The position numbers and the translations under genes are program-made. 64,000 nucleotides of DNA, from contig NZ_CP100400.1 in the NCBI RefSeq assembly GCF_024218795.1, positions 1,116,001 through 1,180,000 on the forward strand. Reading direction: 5' to 3'. Position 1 is the first letter of the stretch; each line of letters opens with the position of its first letter. The notes under the pieces are model-generated. The model searched no databases. It had not been told where the DNA came from and was given only the letters and a program-made list of their open reading frames with translations. Shown here piece after piece: positions 37,882 through 45,997 of the stretch. This stretch comes from Halorussus aquaticus (GTDB taxonomy: Archaea > Halobacteriota > Halobacteria > Halobacteriales > Haladaptataceae).

Positions 37882-38544
37882 TTACGTCTGCTCGGCGCCG
37901 TCGGGAATAGTCAACGTGGACCGAATCAGTGTCTCACAACCGCGTCGTATTCGCTGGGAGACGGCATTAGCGGAGATACCTAACGTCTCACCCACGTCCT
38001 CCACGGAGGCAGTTCGTGGGATGGTGAAGTAACCCTCGTTTACTGCTGCAACGAGGGCTTCGTACTGTTCTGCGGTCAGGCCGAACTCGCGTTGACGCGG
38101 TTGCGACGGGTGAGTGAGTTGATTGACCTCGAACCTGTGGCCTCTTTCCCGAAAGTGACTCTGGAACGAGGACACCATATCGTCCTTGGCAAACCGTAAC
38201 CGGAGACTCCATCGGTCGTCGCGTGCGGTCGCCTCCACGATTGCCGCGTGGTGGTCGATAATCTCGTGGACGAGGCCGCAAAAGGCGTCGGTCCATTCGA
38301 GTCGGTACAGCACTTCGTCGTCCGTCTCCTCGACGATCTCGGCCACCGTGACCGTCGGGTCGTTCTCCAGTGCACGAGAGAATCGGTCGAAATCACCACC
38401 TTTTGCCCAAATAAACGGGAACACCGCCTTCGGACTGTGCGACGCCAATCGGTCCGCCTCGATGGTCATCTCCGGAACAGTTGAGAGAGCCTCTTCTAAC
38501 GCAAATGCCTCGGTAGGGATGCTGAAACTGCCGATAATACTCAT
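37882..38544 (-). CDS. HTH_10 (bacterio-opsin activator-type) transcriptional regulator
   Basis: 220 residues from the ATG at 38542-38544, where the canonical MSIIGSFSIPTEAFALEEAL... begins. Residues 1-155 are the bacterio-opsin activator GAF/HTH-associated domain (VPEMTIEADRLASHS, FPFIWAKGGDFDRFSRAL). The C-terminal 55 residues are HTH_10 (LTAEQYEALVAAVNEGYFTIPRTASVEDVGETLGISANAVSQRIRRGCETLI). It is a solitary regulator on the AT-richer segment, upstream of the DUF7344 pair, and may control these genes. Confidence 0.9.
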   Translation of the reverse strand: MSIIGSFSIPTEAFALEEALSTVPEMTIEADRLASHSPKAVFPFIWAKGGDFDRFSRALENDPTVTVAEIVEETDDEVLYRLEWTDAFCGLVHEIIDHHAAIVEATARDDRWSLRLRFAKDDMVSSFQSHFRERGHRFEVNQLTHPSQPRQREFGLTAEQYEALVAAVNEGYFTIPRTASVEDVGETLGISANAVSQRIRRGCETLIRSTLTIPDGAEQT

Positions 38545-38744
38545 GTACGTACTCGGCCGTAGCGAGGCATAAGTCCGCCGCTGTCCTTGAACCGGATAGA
38601 ACAACGGTAGTTCTACTATCACCCGTAGGTAGTAACACGGTTTCCTAATTCAGAATCATCGGCATAGTTCTCGCTCAATTCAGAGCGTTCGTTCAGCAAC
38701 TGACGAGCTTTCAGGTGCATATTCGACGACGGCTGTTCCCTCGA

Positions 38745-38894
38745 TTACGCCCACTGAATCCACCAGACGATACCTAACAACATCAAACCGATACCGAGCG
38801 TTGAGGTCGCAGGCTCGGGAATCAGAAAGAGGACGAATCCGATTCCGATAAGTATCGTCGGTTCCACTTCCTCCAAGTTGTCCGAGATGCCCAT
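38745..38894 (-). CDS. Tiny membrane protein (49 aa, two helices)
   Basis: A 49-codon minus-strand frame begins MGISDNLEEVEPTILIGIGF and ends LLGIVWWIQWA. Two hydrophobic stretches (about residues 13-25 and 32-47) are joined by a PEPATST turn. It has an ATG start and no overlap with other genes. No family was recognised; the conserved look of the helices makes chance unlikely. Confidence 0.6.
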   Translation of the reverse strand: MGISDNLEEVEPTILIGIGFVLFLIPEPATSTLGIGLMLLGIVWWIQWA

Positions 38895-39061
38895 AGCTCC
38901 GTTACTCGGTCTACGAACAAGGAGTTGTTGACCCTACACGTCTCGCGCAACCCTCTGGACGACTGCTGAGTATCCGCACAACCGCACTCGAATCCCGTCA
39001 GAATCGAACACGCTATCCCGCCACGGTCCTCCGCATCTCCCAGACTGCCGCCGAATCGCTC

Positions 39062-39919
39062 CTACAACTTCTCCGCGATTGCAGACGCCACGGACACCTC
39101 GCTCACCGGTCGCTCGATGGTGTCGGTCCCGTAAATCGCCTCGACGCCCGCCTTCGAGAGCTTCGTCACCGCGTTCGACGCCAGCATCGGGTGGACGCAG
39201 GTCACGAACACCCGCGAGGCCCCCTTCTCCGCCAGAATCTCGACCGCACCGGACATAGTGGACCCGGTGGCGATGATGTCGTCGGTCACGACCACGTCGC
39301 GGCCCGACACGTCGGTGTCGCTCGGCGTGAGTTCCACCTCGGTGCCGGAGTGGCGCGTTTTCTCGAAGTAGTCGGTGTCCCCCGAACCGTAGGCGTCCCG
39401 CGCAGACTCGGCGATGCCCAGCGCGCCCTCGTCGGGCGAGAGGAACACTGGGTCCGAGAGGTCGGCCGGGAGCGGGTCGGCGAGTCGTCCGGCGGCGTCC
39501 ACGGGTTCGGCGGGTACCTCGAAGAAGTCACAGACCGCGTTCTCGTGGGGGTTGACCGTGAGCACGCGGTCGGTGCCAGAGGAGATGGCCCGCGCGACCG
39601 CCCGGGCCGAGACCGGGTGGCCCGACTCGAAGGCCTCGTCCTGTCGGGCGTAGCCCATGTACGGCAGGACGGTCACGACTTCCGACGCGCCCCACTCGCG
39701 GGCGGCGTCCTGCAGTTGGAGCAGTTCGACGTGGGCGTCCGCGGAGACGGTCGACGCGACGACGACGGCCCGGTCGTCGTCGGACTCGGCGAACCCGGGC
39801 GCGGCCGCCAGCAGTTCGCCGTCGGGGAATCGGTCGTACTCGACGCTGGCGAGGGGTTCGTCCGACTCGGCCGCGAGTTCGGCCGCGAGGACCTGCGAGG
39901 TTGACCCGCTGATAATCAT
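39062..39919 (-). CDS. prs: Ribose-phosphate pyrophosphokinase
   Basis: 285 residues from the ATG at 39917-39919. Known PRPP synthetase motifs are seen: RFPDGEL, YMGYARQDEAF, the flexible loop, NPHENAVCDFF, and the ribose-5-phosphate loop VVTDDIIATGSTMSGA. It makes PRPP from ribose 5-phosphate and ATP for nucleotide, histidine and tryptophan synthesis. The archaeal short form lacks the bacterial allosteric extension. Confidence 0.96.
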   Translation of the reverse strand: MIISGSTSQVLAAELAAESDEPLASVEYDRFPDGELLAAAPGFAESDDDRAVVVASTVSADAHVELLQLQDAAREWGASEVVTVLPYMGYARQDEAFESGHPVSARAVARAISSGTDRVLTVNPHENAVCDFFEVPAEPVDAAGRLADPLPADLSDPVFLSPDEGALGIAESARDAYGSGDTDYFEKTRHSGTEVELTPSDTDVSGRDVVVTDDIIATGSTMSGAVEILAEKGASRVFVTCVHPMLASNAVTKLSKAGVEAIYGTDTIERPVSEVSVASAIAEKL

Positions 39920-40026
39920 GTGCGAGGGGTGTACGTCGGCGGATAAATCGGTTTTCAATCCGAGACCGTTCCGCTCTCGTCGCCGGACACGGACGGAGCG
40001 TCCGCAGAAACCGACCGTCGCTCTCT

Positions 40027-40902
40027 CTACGGCGCGGCGACGGCCCGCACGCCGCGGAGGCCGAGTATCTGGTGTCGCCACCCGTCGCCGACCGACAGCA
40101 GGAACGTCCCGGTCGCGGTGACCGCGTAGGCCCCCTCGCCGTGGTCCACCGCGACCACGCGCTCCTCGACCGGCAGCGCCGCCTCGCTCCACTCGCCGTC
40201 CTCGCGGGCGAACAGACCGTCCTCGCCCGCGGCGTGTGCCCAGTCGAGCGGTCCAGTTCCGGCGTCCTCGATTTCGGTGTCCGCGGCGCTGACCGCCCGG
40301 AACTCGCCGTCGAGTTCGTCCAGCCACCCGTTCCCGAGTCGGTAGAGACCCTCGCCGGTCGCCGCCAGCGGGACCGCACCCGCGGCCACGTCCCGGGCGT
40401 CTTCGAGACCGACGTGACGCAGTTCGTCGCCGGTCGCCCGGTAGACGCCCGACGCCGCGGCGACGAACTCGCGGTCGATGGCCCGCACGTCGGCCAGTTC
40501 GCCGAGTTCGGTCCAGTCGCCTTCGCCGCCGCGGAGGACGCTCCCGTCGTCGCGGGCGACGAGCAGTCCGCCGTCCTCGACGAGTCCGACGGCCGCGGCC
40601 GGGCCGACGCCGAGACCGCGGAACTCCGCGCCGCCCCCGCGCTGGCTCTCGCTTCCGTCGTCGCCCGTAGTTCCGCTTTCGTCTCCGAACACGCCGACCA
40701 GCACGTCCTCGTCGGTCGCGACCGCGAGGCGACCGCCCGCCCCCGCGGCGTCGCGCGCCGAACACTGGTGGGCCAGTCCGAACTCGCCCACGAGGTCGTC
40801 AGAGGTGTCCACGCGGGCCACGCCGAACTCGCCGACGACGTACACCGGCGTCGGTCCCTCGCTGGCGTCGTACACCCGCTTCTCGTCGATGCTGATGCCC
40901 AT
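40027..40902 (-). CDS. HVO_0234-type beta-propeller protein
   Basis: 291 residues from the ATG at 40900-40902: MGISIDEKRVYDASEGPTPVYVVGEFGVARVDTSDDLVGEFGL... Repeats of the form VYRATGDEL, LYRLGNGWLDEL and LFAREDGEWSEA (one W near each end) mark blades of a beta-propeller. The family is haloarchaeal, named after a Haloferax gene, with no proven function. The gene is divergent from glmM across a 591-bp gap. Confidence 0.8.
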   Translation of the reverse strand: MGISIDEKRVYDASEGPTPVYVVGEFGVARVDTSDDLVGEFGLAHQCSARDAAGAGGRLAVATDEDVLVGVFGDESGTTGDDGSESQRGGGAEFRGLGVGPAAAVGLVEDGGLLVARDDGSVLRGGEGDWTELGELADVRAIDREFVAAASGVYRATGDELRHVGLEDARDVAAGAVPLAATGEGLYRLGNGWLDELDGEFRAVSAADTEIEDAGTGPLDWAHAAGEDGLFAREDGEWSEAALPVEERVVAVDHGEGAYAVTATGTFLLSVGDGWRHQILGLRGVRAVAAP

Positions 40903-41072
40903 GCTCGAAACAGGGTCGGAGAGGCGTGAAAACGTTCGGGTTCCGGGTCTCGTCTCGGCGTCGGTTTTGGGTCCTGCCTCGAGGGGAAGTCGGCGTGGAG
41001 TGGCGAACCGGCGGAGTGGGACGGCGACAAGTGGCCGGAGGAGTTGGCGGGAAGACCCGGAGTAGAACAACA

Positions 41073-41148
41073 GCGGGCGGTAGGGGGCACAGTGGGTGGT
41101 AGGGAGCGCAGTGGACGGTACGGAGCACAGTGGACGGTACGGAGCTAG
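41073..41148. repeat. Four-copy 19-bp tandem repeat (minisatellite)
   Basis: Units start at 41073, 41092, 41111 and 41130. The best pair reads GTGGACGGTACGGAGCACA (copy 3) and GTGGACGGTACGGAGCTAG (copy 4); copies 1 and 2 differ at a few positions. Confidence 0.85.
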
Positions 41149-41310
41149 CTTCGGGGCTTGAACCGAGGAGCCTCCCGCACTGCGACCGCACAGCACCGCT
41201 ACAGCAGACCTCTCAGACCTCCCCATCCTCGGCGGCCGCACGAACGCGGCCACCCCCTCGCGCGGTCGGACGCGGCACGGAGGCCGCGCCGCACGCGCCG
41301 GGTGGCCGTG
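41144..41310. repeat. GC-rich intergenic element, copy 1
   Basis: It begins GCTAGCTTCGGGGCTTGAAC and continues with ACTGCGACCGCACAGCACCG, a CTCCCCATCC block and a CCCTCGCGCGG block. The same order (GCTAGCT, GGCTTGA, ACTGC.CCG, CTCCCCA.CC, CCCTCGC.CGG) recurs at 51766-51940. The borders are approximate. Confidence 0.55.
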
Positions 41311-41459
41311 GCGTCAACGCGTCGGACAGTCGCCGTCAGTGACGCGTCAGCCGGTCGGTGTCATCGACGGCTCACTTCCTCGCTCGACTGTCCGCTCGCA
41401 CGGCCGACCCGTCAACAGTCTAACGTAGTGAACGACTCCCTCACCGCGGCGCGCTCCGG

Positions 41460-41469
41460 AATAACTTTT
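41460..41469 (+). promoter_or_regulatory. TATA element of glmM
   Basis: AATAACTTTT is centred about 29 nt before the glmM ATG at 41494, fitting a leaderless transcript. Confidence 0.5.
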
Positions 41470-41493
41470 GCCCGCGGGTCCTCACCCTCGGAC

Positions 41494-42858
41494 ATGAAAG
41501 TTTTCGGGTCGAGCGGAACTCGCGGGGTCGCCAACGAGGCGCTGACCCCCGAGTTCGTACTCAAAGTCGCCAAGGCCGCGGGGACGGTGTGGCGGGCCGA
41601 CCGAGTAGCGGTCGCACGCGACACTCGTGCCACCGGGAAGATGCTCTCGGACGCCGCCGCCAGTGGTCTCGCCAGCGTCGGTGCCGACGTGGACAGACTC
41701 GGAATCATCCCGACGCCGGGCGCGCAGGCGTACGCCGAGCGCGAGGAGACCCCGGTCGTGATGATAACCGCCTCGCACAACCCGCCGCAGTACAACGGCG
41801 TCAAGCTAATCGGGGCCGACGGGGTGGAACTCACGGTCGAGGAGCTAGAGCGCATCGAACAGAAGTTCCTCGCCGAGAAGTTCGACACCGCCCGCTGGAG
41901 CGAGACCGGCGAGAGCCGTGAGGTCGAGGGCGCTCGCCGAGCGTACGTCGACGGCCTGCTCGACGCGGTGGACCGCGAGAAGATAGCCGACGCCGACCTC
42001 ACGGTCGCGCTGGACCCCGGTCACGGCGCTGGCTCGCTCACCACCCCGGAGTTCTTCCGCAAACTCGGCTGTCGAGTCGTCACCGCCAACAGCCAACCCG
42101 ACGGCCACTTCCCCGGCCGGGACCCCGAACCCGTCCCCGAGAACCTCGGCGACCTCGGCCGACTCGTACAGGCGACCGACGCCGACGTGGGAATCGCCCA
42201 CGACGGCGACGCCGACCGCGCCATCTTCTACGACGAGAACGGCGAGTACGTCGAGGGCGACGCCACGCTCGCGGCGCTCGCCGCCGCGAAACTCGACGCT
42301 GGCGACTCGGTCGTCTCGGCGGTCAACGTCTCCCAGCGCCTCGTGGACGTGGCCGACGAGCGGGACGCCTACCTCGAACTCACGCCCATCGGTTCGACTA
42401 ACATCATCACCCGCATCCGCGAACTCCAGAATCAGGGCAAGTCGGTCCCGGTCGCGGGCGAGGGCAACGGCGGCATCTTCTTCCCGGACTACCGACTCGC
42501 GCGCGACGGCGCGTACACCGCCGCGCAGTTCTTGGAACTCCTCGCCGACCGCCCGGCCAGCGAAGTCGTCGCGCCGTACGGCGGCTACTACAACGTCCGC
42601 ATAAACATCGAATACGACGACGACGCCGAGCGCGAGGCCCTGCTGGACGCGGCCGAGCGCGAGGCCCGGAACTCGGAGGCCGAAACCACGACGCTCGACG
42701 GCTACCGCGTCGATTACGGCGACGCGTGGGTGCTGGCTCGCCCCAGCGGCACCGAACCGATGGTCCGCATCTACGCCGAGGCCCGCGACGAGGCCCGCGC
42801 CGAGGAACTGGCCGAGGAACTCGAAGGCCAGTTGCGGGCGGCGAAAGCAGAGGTCTGA
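41494..42858 (+). CDS. glmM: Phosphoglucosamine mutase
   Basis: 454 residues from the ATG at 41494. The alpha-D-phosphohexomutase motifs are present: the catalytic phosphoserine loop ITASHNPPQYNG, metal-binding HDGDADRAIF, sugar-binding GEGNGGI and phosphate-binding RPSGTEPMVRIY. The Asn in GEGNGG favours glucosamine/glucose-type substrates. It converts glucosamine 6-phosphate and 1-phosphate on the way to UDP-sugars for glycoproteins. Confidence 0.93.
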   Translation: MKVFGSSGTRGVANEALTPEFVLKVAKAAGTVWRADRVAVARDTRATGKMLSDAAASGLASVGADVDRLGIIPTPGAQAYAEREETPVVMITASHNPPQYNGVKLIGADGVELTVEELERIEQKFLAEKFDTARWSETGESREVEGARRAYVDGLLDAVDREKIADADLTVALDPGHGAGSLTTPEFFRKLGCRVVTANSQPDGHFPGRDPEPVPENLGDLGRLVQATDADVGIAHDGDADRAIFYDENGEYVEGDATLAALAAAKLDAGDSVVSAVNVSQRLVDVADERDAYLELTPIGSTNIITRIRELQNQGKSVPVAGEGNGGIFFPDYRLARDGAYTAAQFLELLADRPASEVVAPYGGYYNVRINIEYDDDAEREALLDAAEREARNSEAETTTLDGYRVDYGDAWVLARPSGTEPMVRIYAEARDEARAEELAEELEGQLRAAKAEV

Positions 42859-42860
42859 GG

Positions 42861-44009
42861 CTACCGCTCGGGATACTCCGCCAGCGCCTCTTCTAACCGC
42901 TCTTTCCGCTCGCGGAGGTCGGCCAGTTCGTCCTCCACCGCACCGCTTGCCACCTTCTCGCGCTCCGCGTCCGAGAGTTCGGTCTTCGCCTCCGCGGCGG
43001 TCCGCAGGCGCTCGAACCGCTCGGTGTCGTGGACCACCGACAGGACCTCGCGCAGGTCCGCGACGACGTCGTCGGGCGCGAACCGCGAGACGACCGACAC
43101 TAGTTCCTCGACGCGCCAGCGCAGTTCCGCGGCGGGCCGGGGCGGCCACTCCAGTTGCAGGGGTTCGGCGTCGAGTCGTTCGAGGTAGGTCTCGTTGGTC
43201 GCCACCGCGCGCTTCAGCGCGGCGGGACTCTCGACGTAGTGGTCGAGCTTCGAGTTCGAGTACCGGGCGTACTTCAACAGGTCCGAGATAGGTTCGGTCC
43301 CGGTCTCGTGGTTCTCGACGTACTCCCGCAGGCTCTCGGGCGGGTCCCGGAACTCGACCAGCGGGTAGTCGTCGGTCGTAGCCACGAACTCCAGCACCTC
43401 ACGGGCGCTGGCCGCCGACTTGAACGCCTCGAACGCCTCGTCCACGGACTCGTCGTAGCGCTCGATGGGGTCCCGAATCTCCTCGACCGGCGCGTCGAGG
43501 TCGGCGTCGCCGAGTTCCACCAGTCGTTCGCGCTCGGCGATTTCCTCTCGGAGGTCCGCGATGGCGTGGCCCACGTCGCGTCGGACCTCGTGGTAGCGTT
43601 CGAGGGCCGCTGCGCGCTCGGCGAGGAGTCCGGCGACCTCGCCCGCGGGTTCGAGGTCAGCGCGGGCGCGCTCGAAATCCTCGTCGCTGAGTCGGCGCTT
43701 GTCGAACCGGTCGTTGGCCGCCTCGAAGGCGCCGCGCTCGGGGAGGTCGTCGGGCAGGCCCTCGACCAGCGACGCGAACTGCTCCTGAAACTGGATGAAG
43801 TTCCGGAAGTTCTCCTTGCCCGTGCCGGTCGCCTGCCCTTCGTAGCGGTCGAGGAGGTCGGTCGCCCGGTCGTAGGCGTCGGCAACCGTTTCGACGGTCT
43901 CCTCGCCGTAGTCGGCGATTTCGGCGTCCACGTCGCGGTAGGCGGCGTCGGCGTCGGCGAACTCGGCGGGCAGGTCGGTCGTGGTCGTCGCGGTCTGTGA
44001 TTCGCTCAT
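42861..44009 (-). CDS. Coiled-coil protein of unknown function (382 aa, DUF7118-like)
   Basis: Very acidic and almost wholly helical: VETVADAYDRATDLLDRYEGQATGTGKENFRNFIQFQEQFASLVEGLPDDLPERGAFE... with conserved islands RRLSDEDFERARADLEPA and LLKYARYSNSKLDHYVESPAALKRAV. The protein ends in a basic-acidic coiled coil (LADLRERKERLEEALAEYPER). It overlaps no gene and lies tail to tail with glmM. The family label is from memory; function is unknown. Confidence 0.75.
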   Translation of the reverse strand: MSESQTATTTTDLPAEFADADAAYRDVDAEIADYGEETVETVADAYDRATDLLDRYEGQATGTGKENFRNFIQFQEQFASLVEGLPDDLPERGAFEAANDRFDKRRLSDEDFERARADLEPAGEVAGLLAERAAALERYHEVRRDVGHAIADLREEIAERERLVELGDADLDAPVEEIRDPIERYDESVDEAFEAFKSAASAREVLEFVATTDDYPLVEFRDPPESLREYVENHETGTEPISDLLKYARYSNSKLDHYVESPAALKRAVATNETYLERLDAEPLQLEWPPRPAAELRWRVEELVSVVSRFAPDDVVADLREVLSVVHDTERFERLRTAAEAKTELSDAEREKVASGAVEDELADLRERKERLEEALAEYPER

Positions 44010-44037
44010 CGTTGTCAGTTGTGCGCTCGTGAGTCCG

Positions 44038-44457
44038 TCATTCGTACACGTCGTCCGGGTCGAAGACCTTCTCGCCGACGACCTCGCCGTCGAGCGTCCG
44101 GTGGAAACACGACTCGTAGCCGGTGTGGCACGCGCCGCCCTCCTGTTCGACGAGATAGAGCAGCGCGTCGCCGTCGCAGTCGGCCCGGACTTCCCGGACG
44201 TGCTGGACGTGCCCGCTGGTCGCGCCCTTCTGCCACAACTCCTCGCGACTCCGGGAGTAGTAGTGAGCCAGTCCCGTCTCGCGGGTCTGCTCGACGGCCT
44301 CGGGGGTGACGTACGCGAGCATCAACACCTCGCCGGTGTCGGCGTCCTGTGCGATCGCGGGGATGCGACCGGTCTCGCCGAAGTCGAGTTCGACGGCGCT
44401 CGCCTCGGCTTCGGAGTCGTCGTCGGGTTCCGCCTCGGCGCTGTGAGCGTCGGTCAT
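44038..44457 (-). CDS. hisI: Phosphoribosyl-AMP cyclohydrolase
   Basis: 139 residues. After a short acidic N-terminus, the enzyme motifs [38 protein letters not shown], the metal site [13 protein letters not shown] and [10 protein letters not shown] are all present. It opens the purine ring of phosphoribosyl-AMP in histidine synthesis. It is the stand-alone archaeal form without HisE, and lies about 7.5 kb from hisB and hisA in this window. Confidence 0.96.
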   Translation of the reverse strand: MTDAHSAEAEPDDDSEAEASAVELDFGETGRIPAIAQDADTGEVLMLAYVTPEAVEQTRETGLAHYYSRSREELWQKGATSGHVQHVREVRADCDGDALLYLVEQEGGACHTGYESCFHRTLDGEVVGEKVFDPDDVYE

Positions 44458-44590
44458 GACGAGGTAGTTCGGCTTTCCCGGCGATATGTTTTGTGTGTCG
44501 GTCGGCGAGACGCAGGCGGACGACTCCGGCGCGCTCGCCGGACGCGTGTAGAACTTTTCAACGGACTCGTCTACGCGGACTCGAAGCTAC

Positions 44591-45934
44591 ATGAGGCTCC
44601 GCGTGGTAGAACGGCACATGTCACACTGGGGGGTCGGCGTCGGGGTGGCCGTAGTCGCGTTGCTCGTCGTGGTCGTCGCGAGTCCGGTCGCGCCCGCGCT
44701 GGCACAGGACGGACAGGCGAGCGACGCCGCGGACGGCGACGAGGGCGAGGGCGGCATCGAGGGACTCGTCGAGAGCGCCGTCGCGGGACACGGACTGGTC
44801 GGCGCGGTACTCGTGCTCGCGGCGGGCGGTCTCCTACTGACCGCCAGCGTCAACCGACTCATCAGCTACCTGATGCGCGCGGCGTTCGGCCTGCGGGTGT
44901 CGCTGTTCGGTCTCGCCATCCTGTTCACCGGGGTCGAACTCGACGACACGGTGCTGGCGCTCGTCCTCTCGGGCGGGAACCTCGAAGGCGCGGCGCTCGG
45001 AACCGCGCTCGGGACGGCGCTCGCCATCGTCGGCGTCACGCTCGCCGTCGCCGCCGTCGTGCGACCGTTCTCCGTCGACCTGCCGACCGACTACCTCGTG
45101 CTGTTCGCGCTCGCGCCGGTGTTCGTCGTGCCGTTCGTCTTCGCGGGCACGCTGACGTTCGTCCACGGACTCCTGCTCGTCGGCGCGTTCGCTCTGGCGT
45201 TCGGTTACATCCTCGTCCGGGAGTACCGGCGCGACACGCCCGTCTTCCGCACTACCGACCTCGGCGCGTCGATACGCTCCGACGGGGGTGAGCGCGAGCG
45301 AAGCGAGCGCGATACTCATCAGGAAGCAGAGCGGACTGATGGCGGTGAGCGCGAGCGAAGCGAGCGCGATTCTCGTCGGGAAGCGGAGCGGACCGACGGC
45401 GGGGTTTCCGTGCCCTCTTCGGTGGCGGAGATTCCGGAGGACCGCGTGGTCGCGGGTCGCACCGGGGCCGGGTGGCTCTGGGTGACGCTGGCCCTCGTGG
45501 CGCTCGGGGGAATCGTCTTCGCCTCGATGCTGTTGGAGACGGGGTCGGGCGTCGTCGTGGCGGAGACGGGCATCGCGGGCACCGTCTTCGGCGCGACCGT
45601 GTTGACCGCCATCCTGACCTTCGAGGACGTGTTGCTCACGCTGGAACCCGTCCGGCGCGGCGTCCCCGAAATCGGCGTCGGAAACGTCCTCGGGAGCGTC
45701 CTCTTCTCGCTGACCGGCAACGTCGGCGTCATCATGCTGGTGAGCGACCTCACCATCTCGCGGTCGGTGCTGACGTTCCACCTCCCCGCGGTCGTCGTCG
45801 TCACCGCGCTCGCGGCCTACTTCCTCCGCGGAGGTCGAATGAAGCGGTGGCACGGTCTCCTCCTCGCCGGGTGCTACGTCGCCTACTGGGCCGTCGCACT
45901 CGTCGTCTTCGGCGGGGTTCCGCTGGGCGGATAA
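44591..45934 (+). CDS. CaCA-type cation/Ca2+ exchanger with a duplicated hydrophilic linker
   Basis: 447 residues. A signal-like first segment is followed by two bundles of about five helices. The alpha-repeats are GLAILFTGVELDDTVLALVLSG and FGATVLTAILTFEDVLLTLEPVRRG... VGNVLGSVLFSLTGNVG, as in Na+/Ca2+ exchangers (G.S.PE replaced by GxExDD and TFED variants). The linker (residues about 233-270) is an exact-length 19-residue tandem duplication, GERERSERDTHQEAERTDG then a near copy. A TATA-like GAACTTTTCAA lies about 30 nt upstream. The transported ion is inferred from family only. Confidence 0.82.
   Translation: MRLRVVERHMSHWGVGVGVAVVALLVVVVASPVAPALAQDGQASDAADGDEGEGGIEGLVESAVAGHGLVGAVLVLAAGGLLLTASVNRLISYLMRAAFGLRVSLFGLAILFTGVELDDTVLALVLSGGNLEGAALGTALGTALAIVGVTLAVAAVVRPFSVDLPTDYLVLFALAPVFVVPFVFAGTLTFVHGLLLVGAFALAFGYILVREYRRDTPVFRTTDLGASIRSDGGERERSERDTHQEAERTDGGERERSERDSRREAERTDGGVSVPSSVAEIPEDRVVAGRTGAGWLWVTLALVALGGIVFASMLLETGSGVVVAETGIAGTVFGATVLTAILTFEDVLLTLEPVRRGVPEIGVGNVLGSVLFSLTGNVGVIMLVSDLTISRSVLTFHLPAVVVVTALAAYFLRGGRMKRWHGLLLAGCYVAYWAVALVVFGGVPLGG
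45287..45400. repeat. 57-bp in-frame tandem duplication inside the exchanger gene
   Basis: Copies at 45287-45343 and 45344-45400 each begin GGTGAGCGCGAGCGAAGCGA. The part AGCGCGAGCGAAGCGAGCGC is a mirror repeat (reads the same backwards on one strand). Both copies stay in frame and encode Arg/Glu/Ser-rich linker sequence. Confidence 0.9.
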
Positions 45935-45997
45935 ATCGGTCGGCCGCCGGTTCCGCTCCTCGGAGTCGGATTCCGAGCGCTCGGGTTCCGAACCCGG

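Larger units (their letters stand above)
40903..41493. other. 591-bp gene-free region with minisatellite and GC-rich element
   Basis: Between the divergent beta-propeller gene and glmM there is no credible gene. It contains a four-copy 19-bp minisatellite (41073-41148), directly followed by a GC-rich element starting GCTAGCT (41144) that resembles a second one at 51766, and the glmM promoter near 41460. Confidence 0.7.

Noticed and set aside
40903-41493. Small RNA gene in the 591-bp gap before glmM
   Set aside because: No clear promoter plus terminator could be found apart from the glmM promoter; only repeats are supported.
44834-45853. Minus-strand frame opposite the exchanger
   Set aside because: Arg/Asp/His-rich antisense sequence; the plus strand has membrane helices and alpha-repeats.
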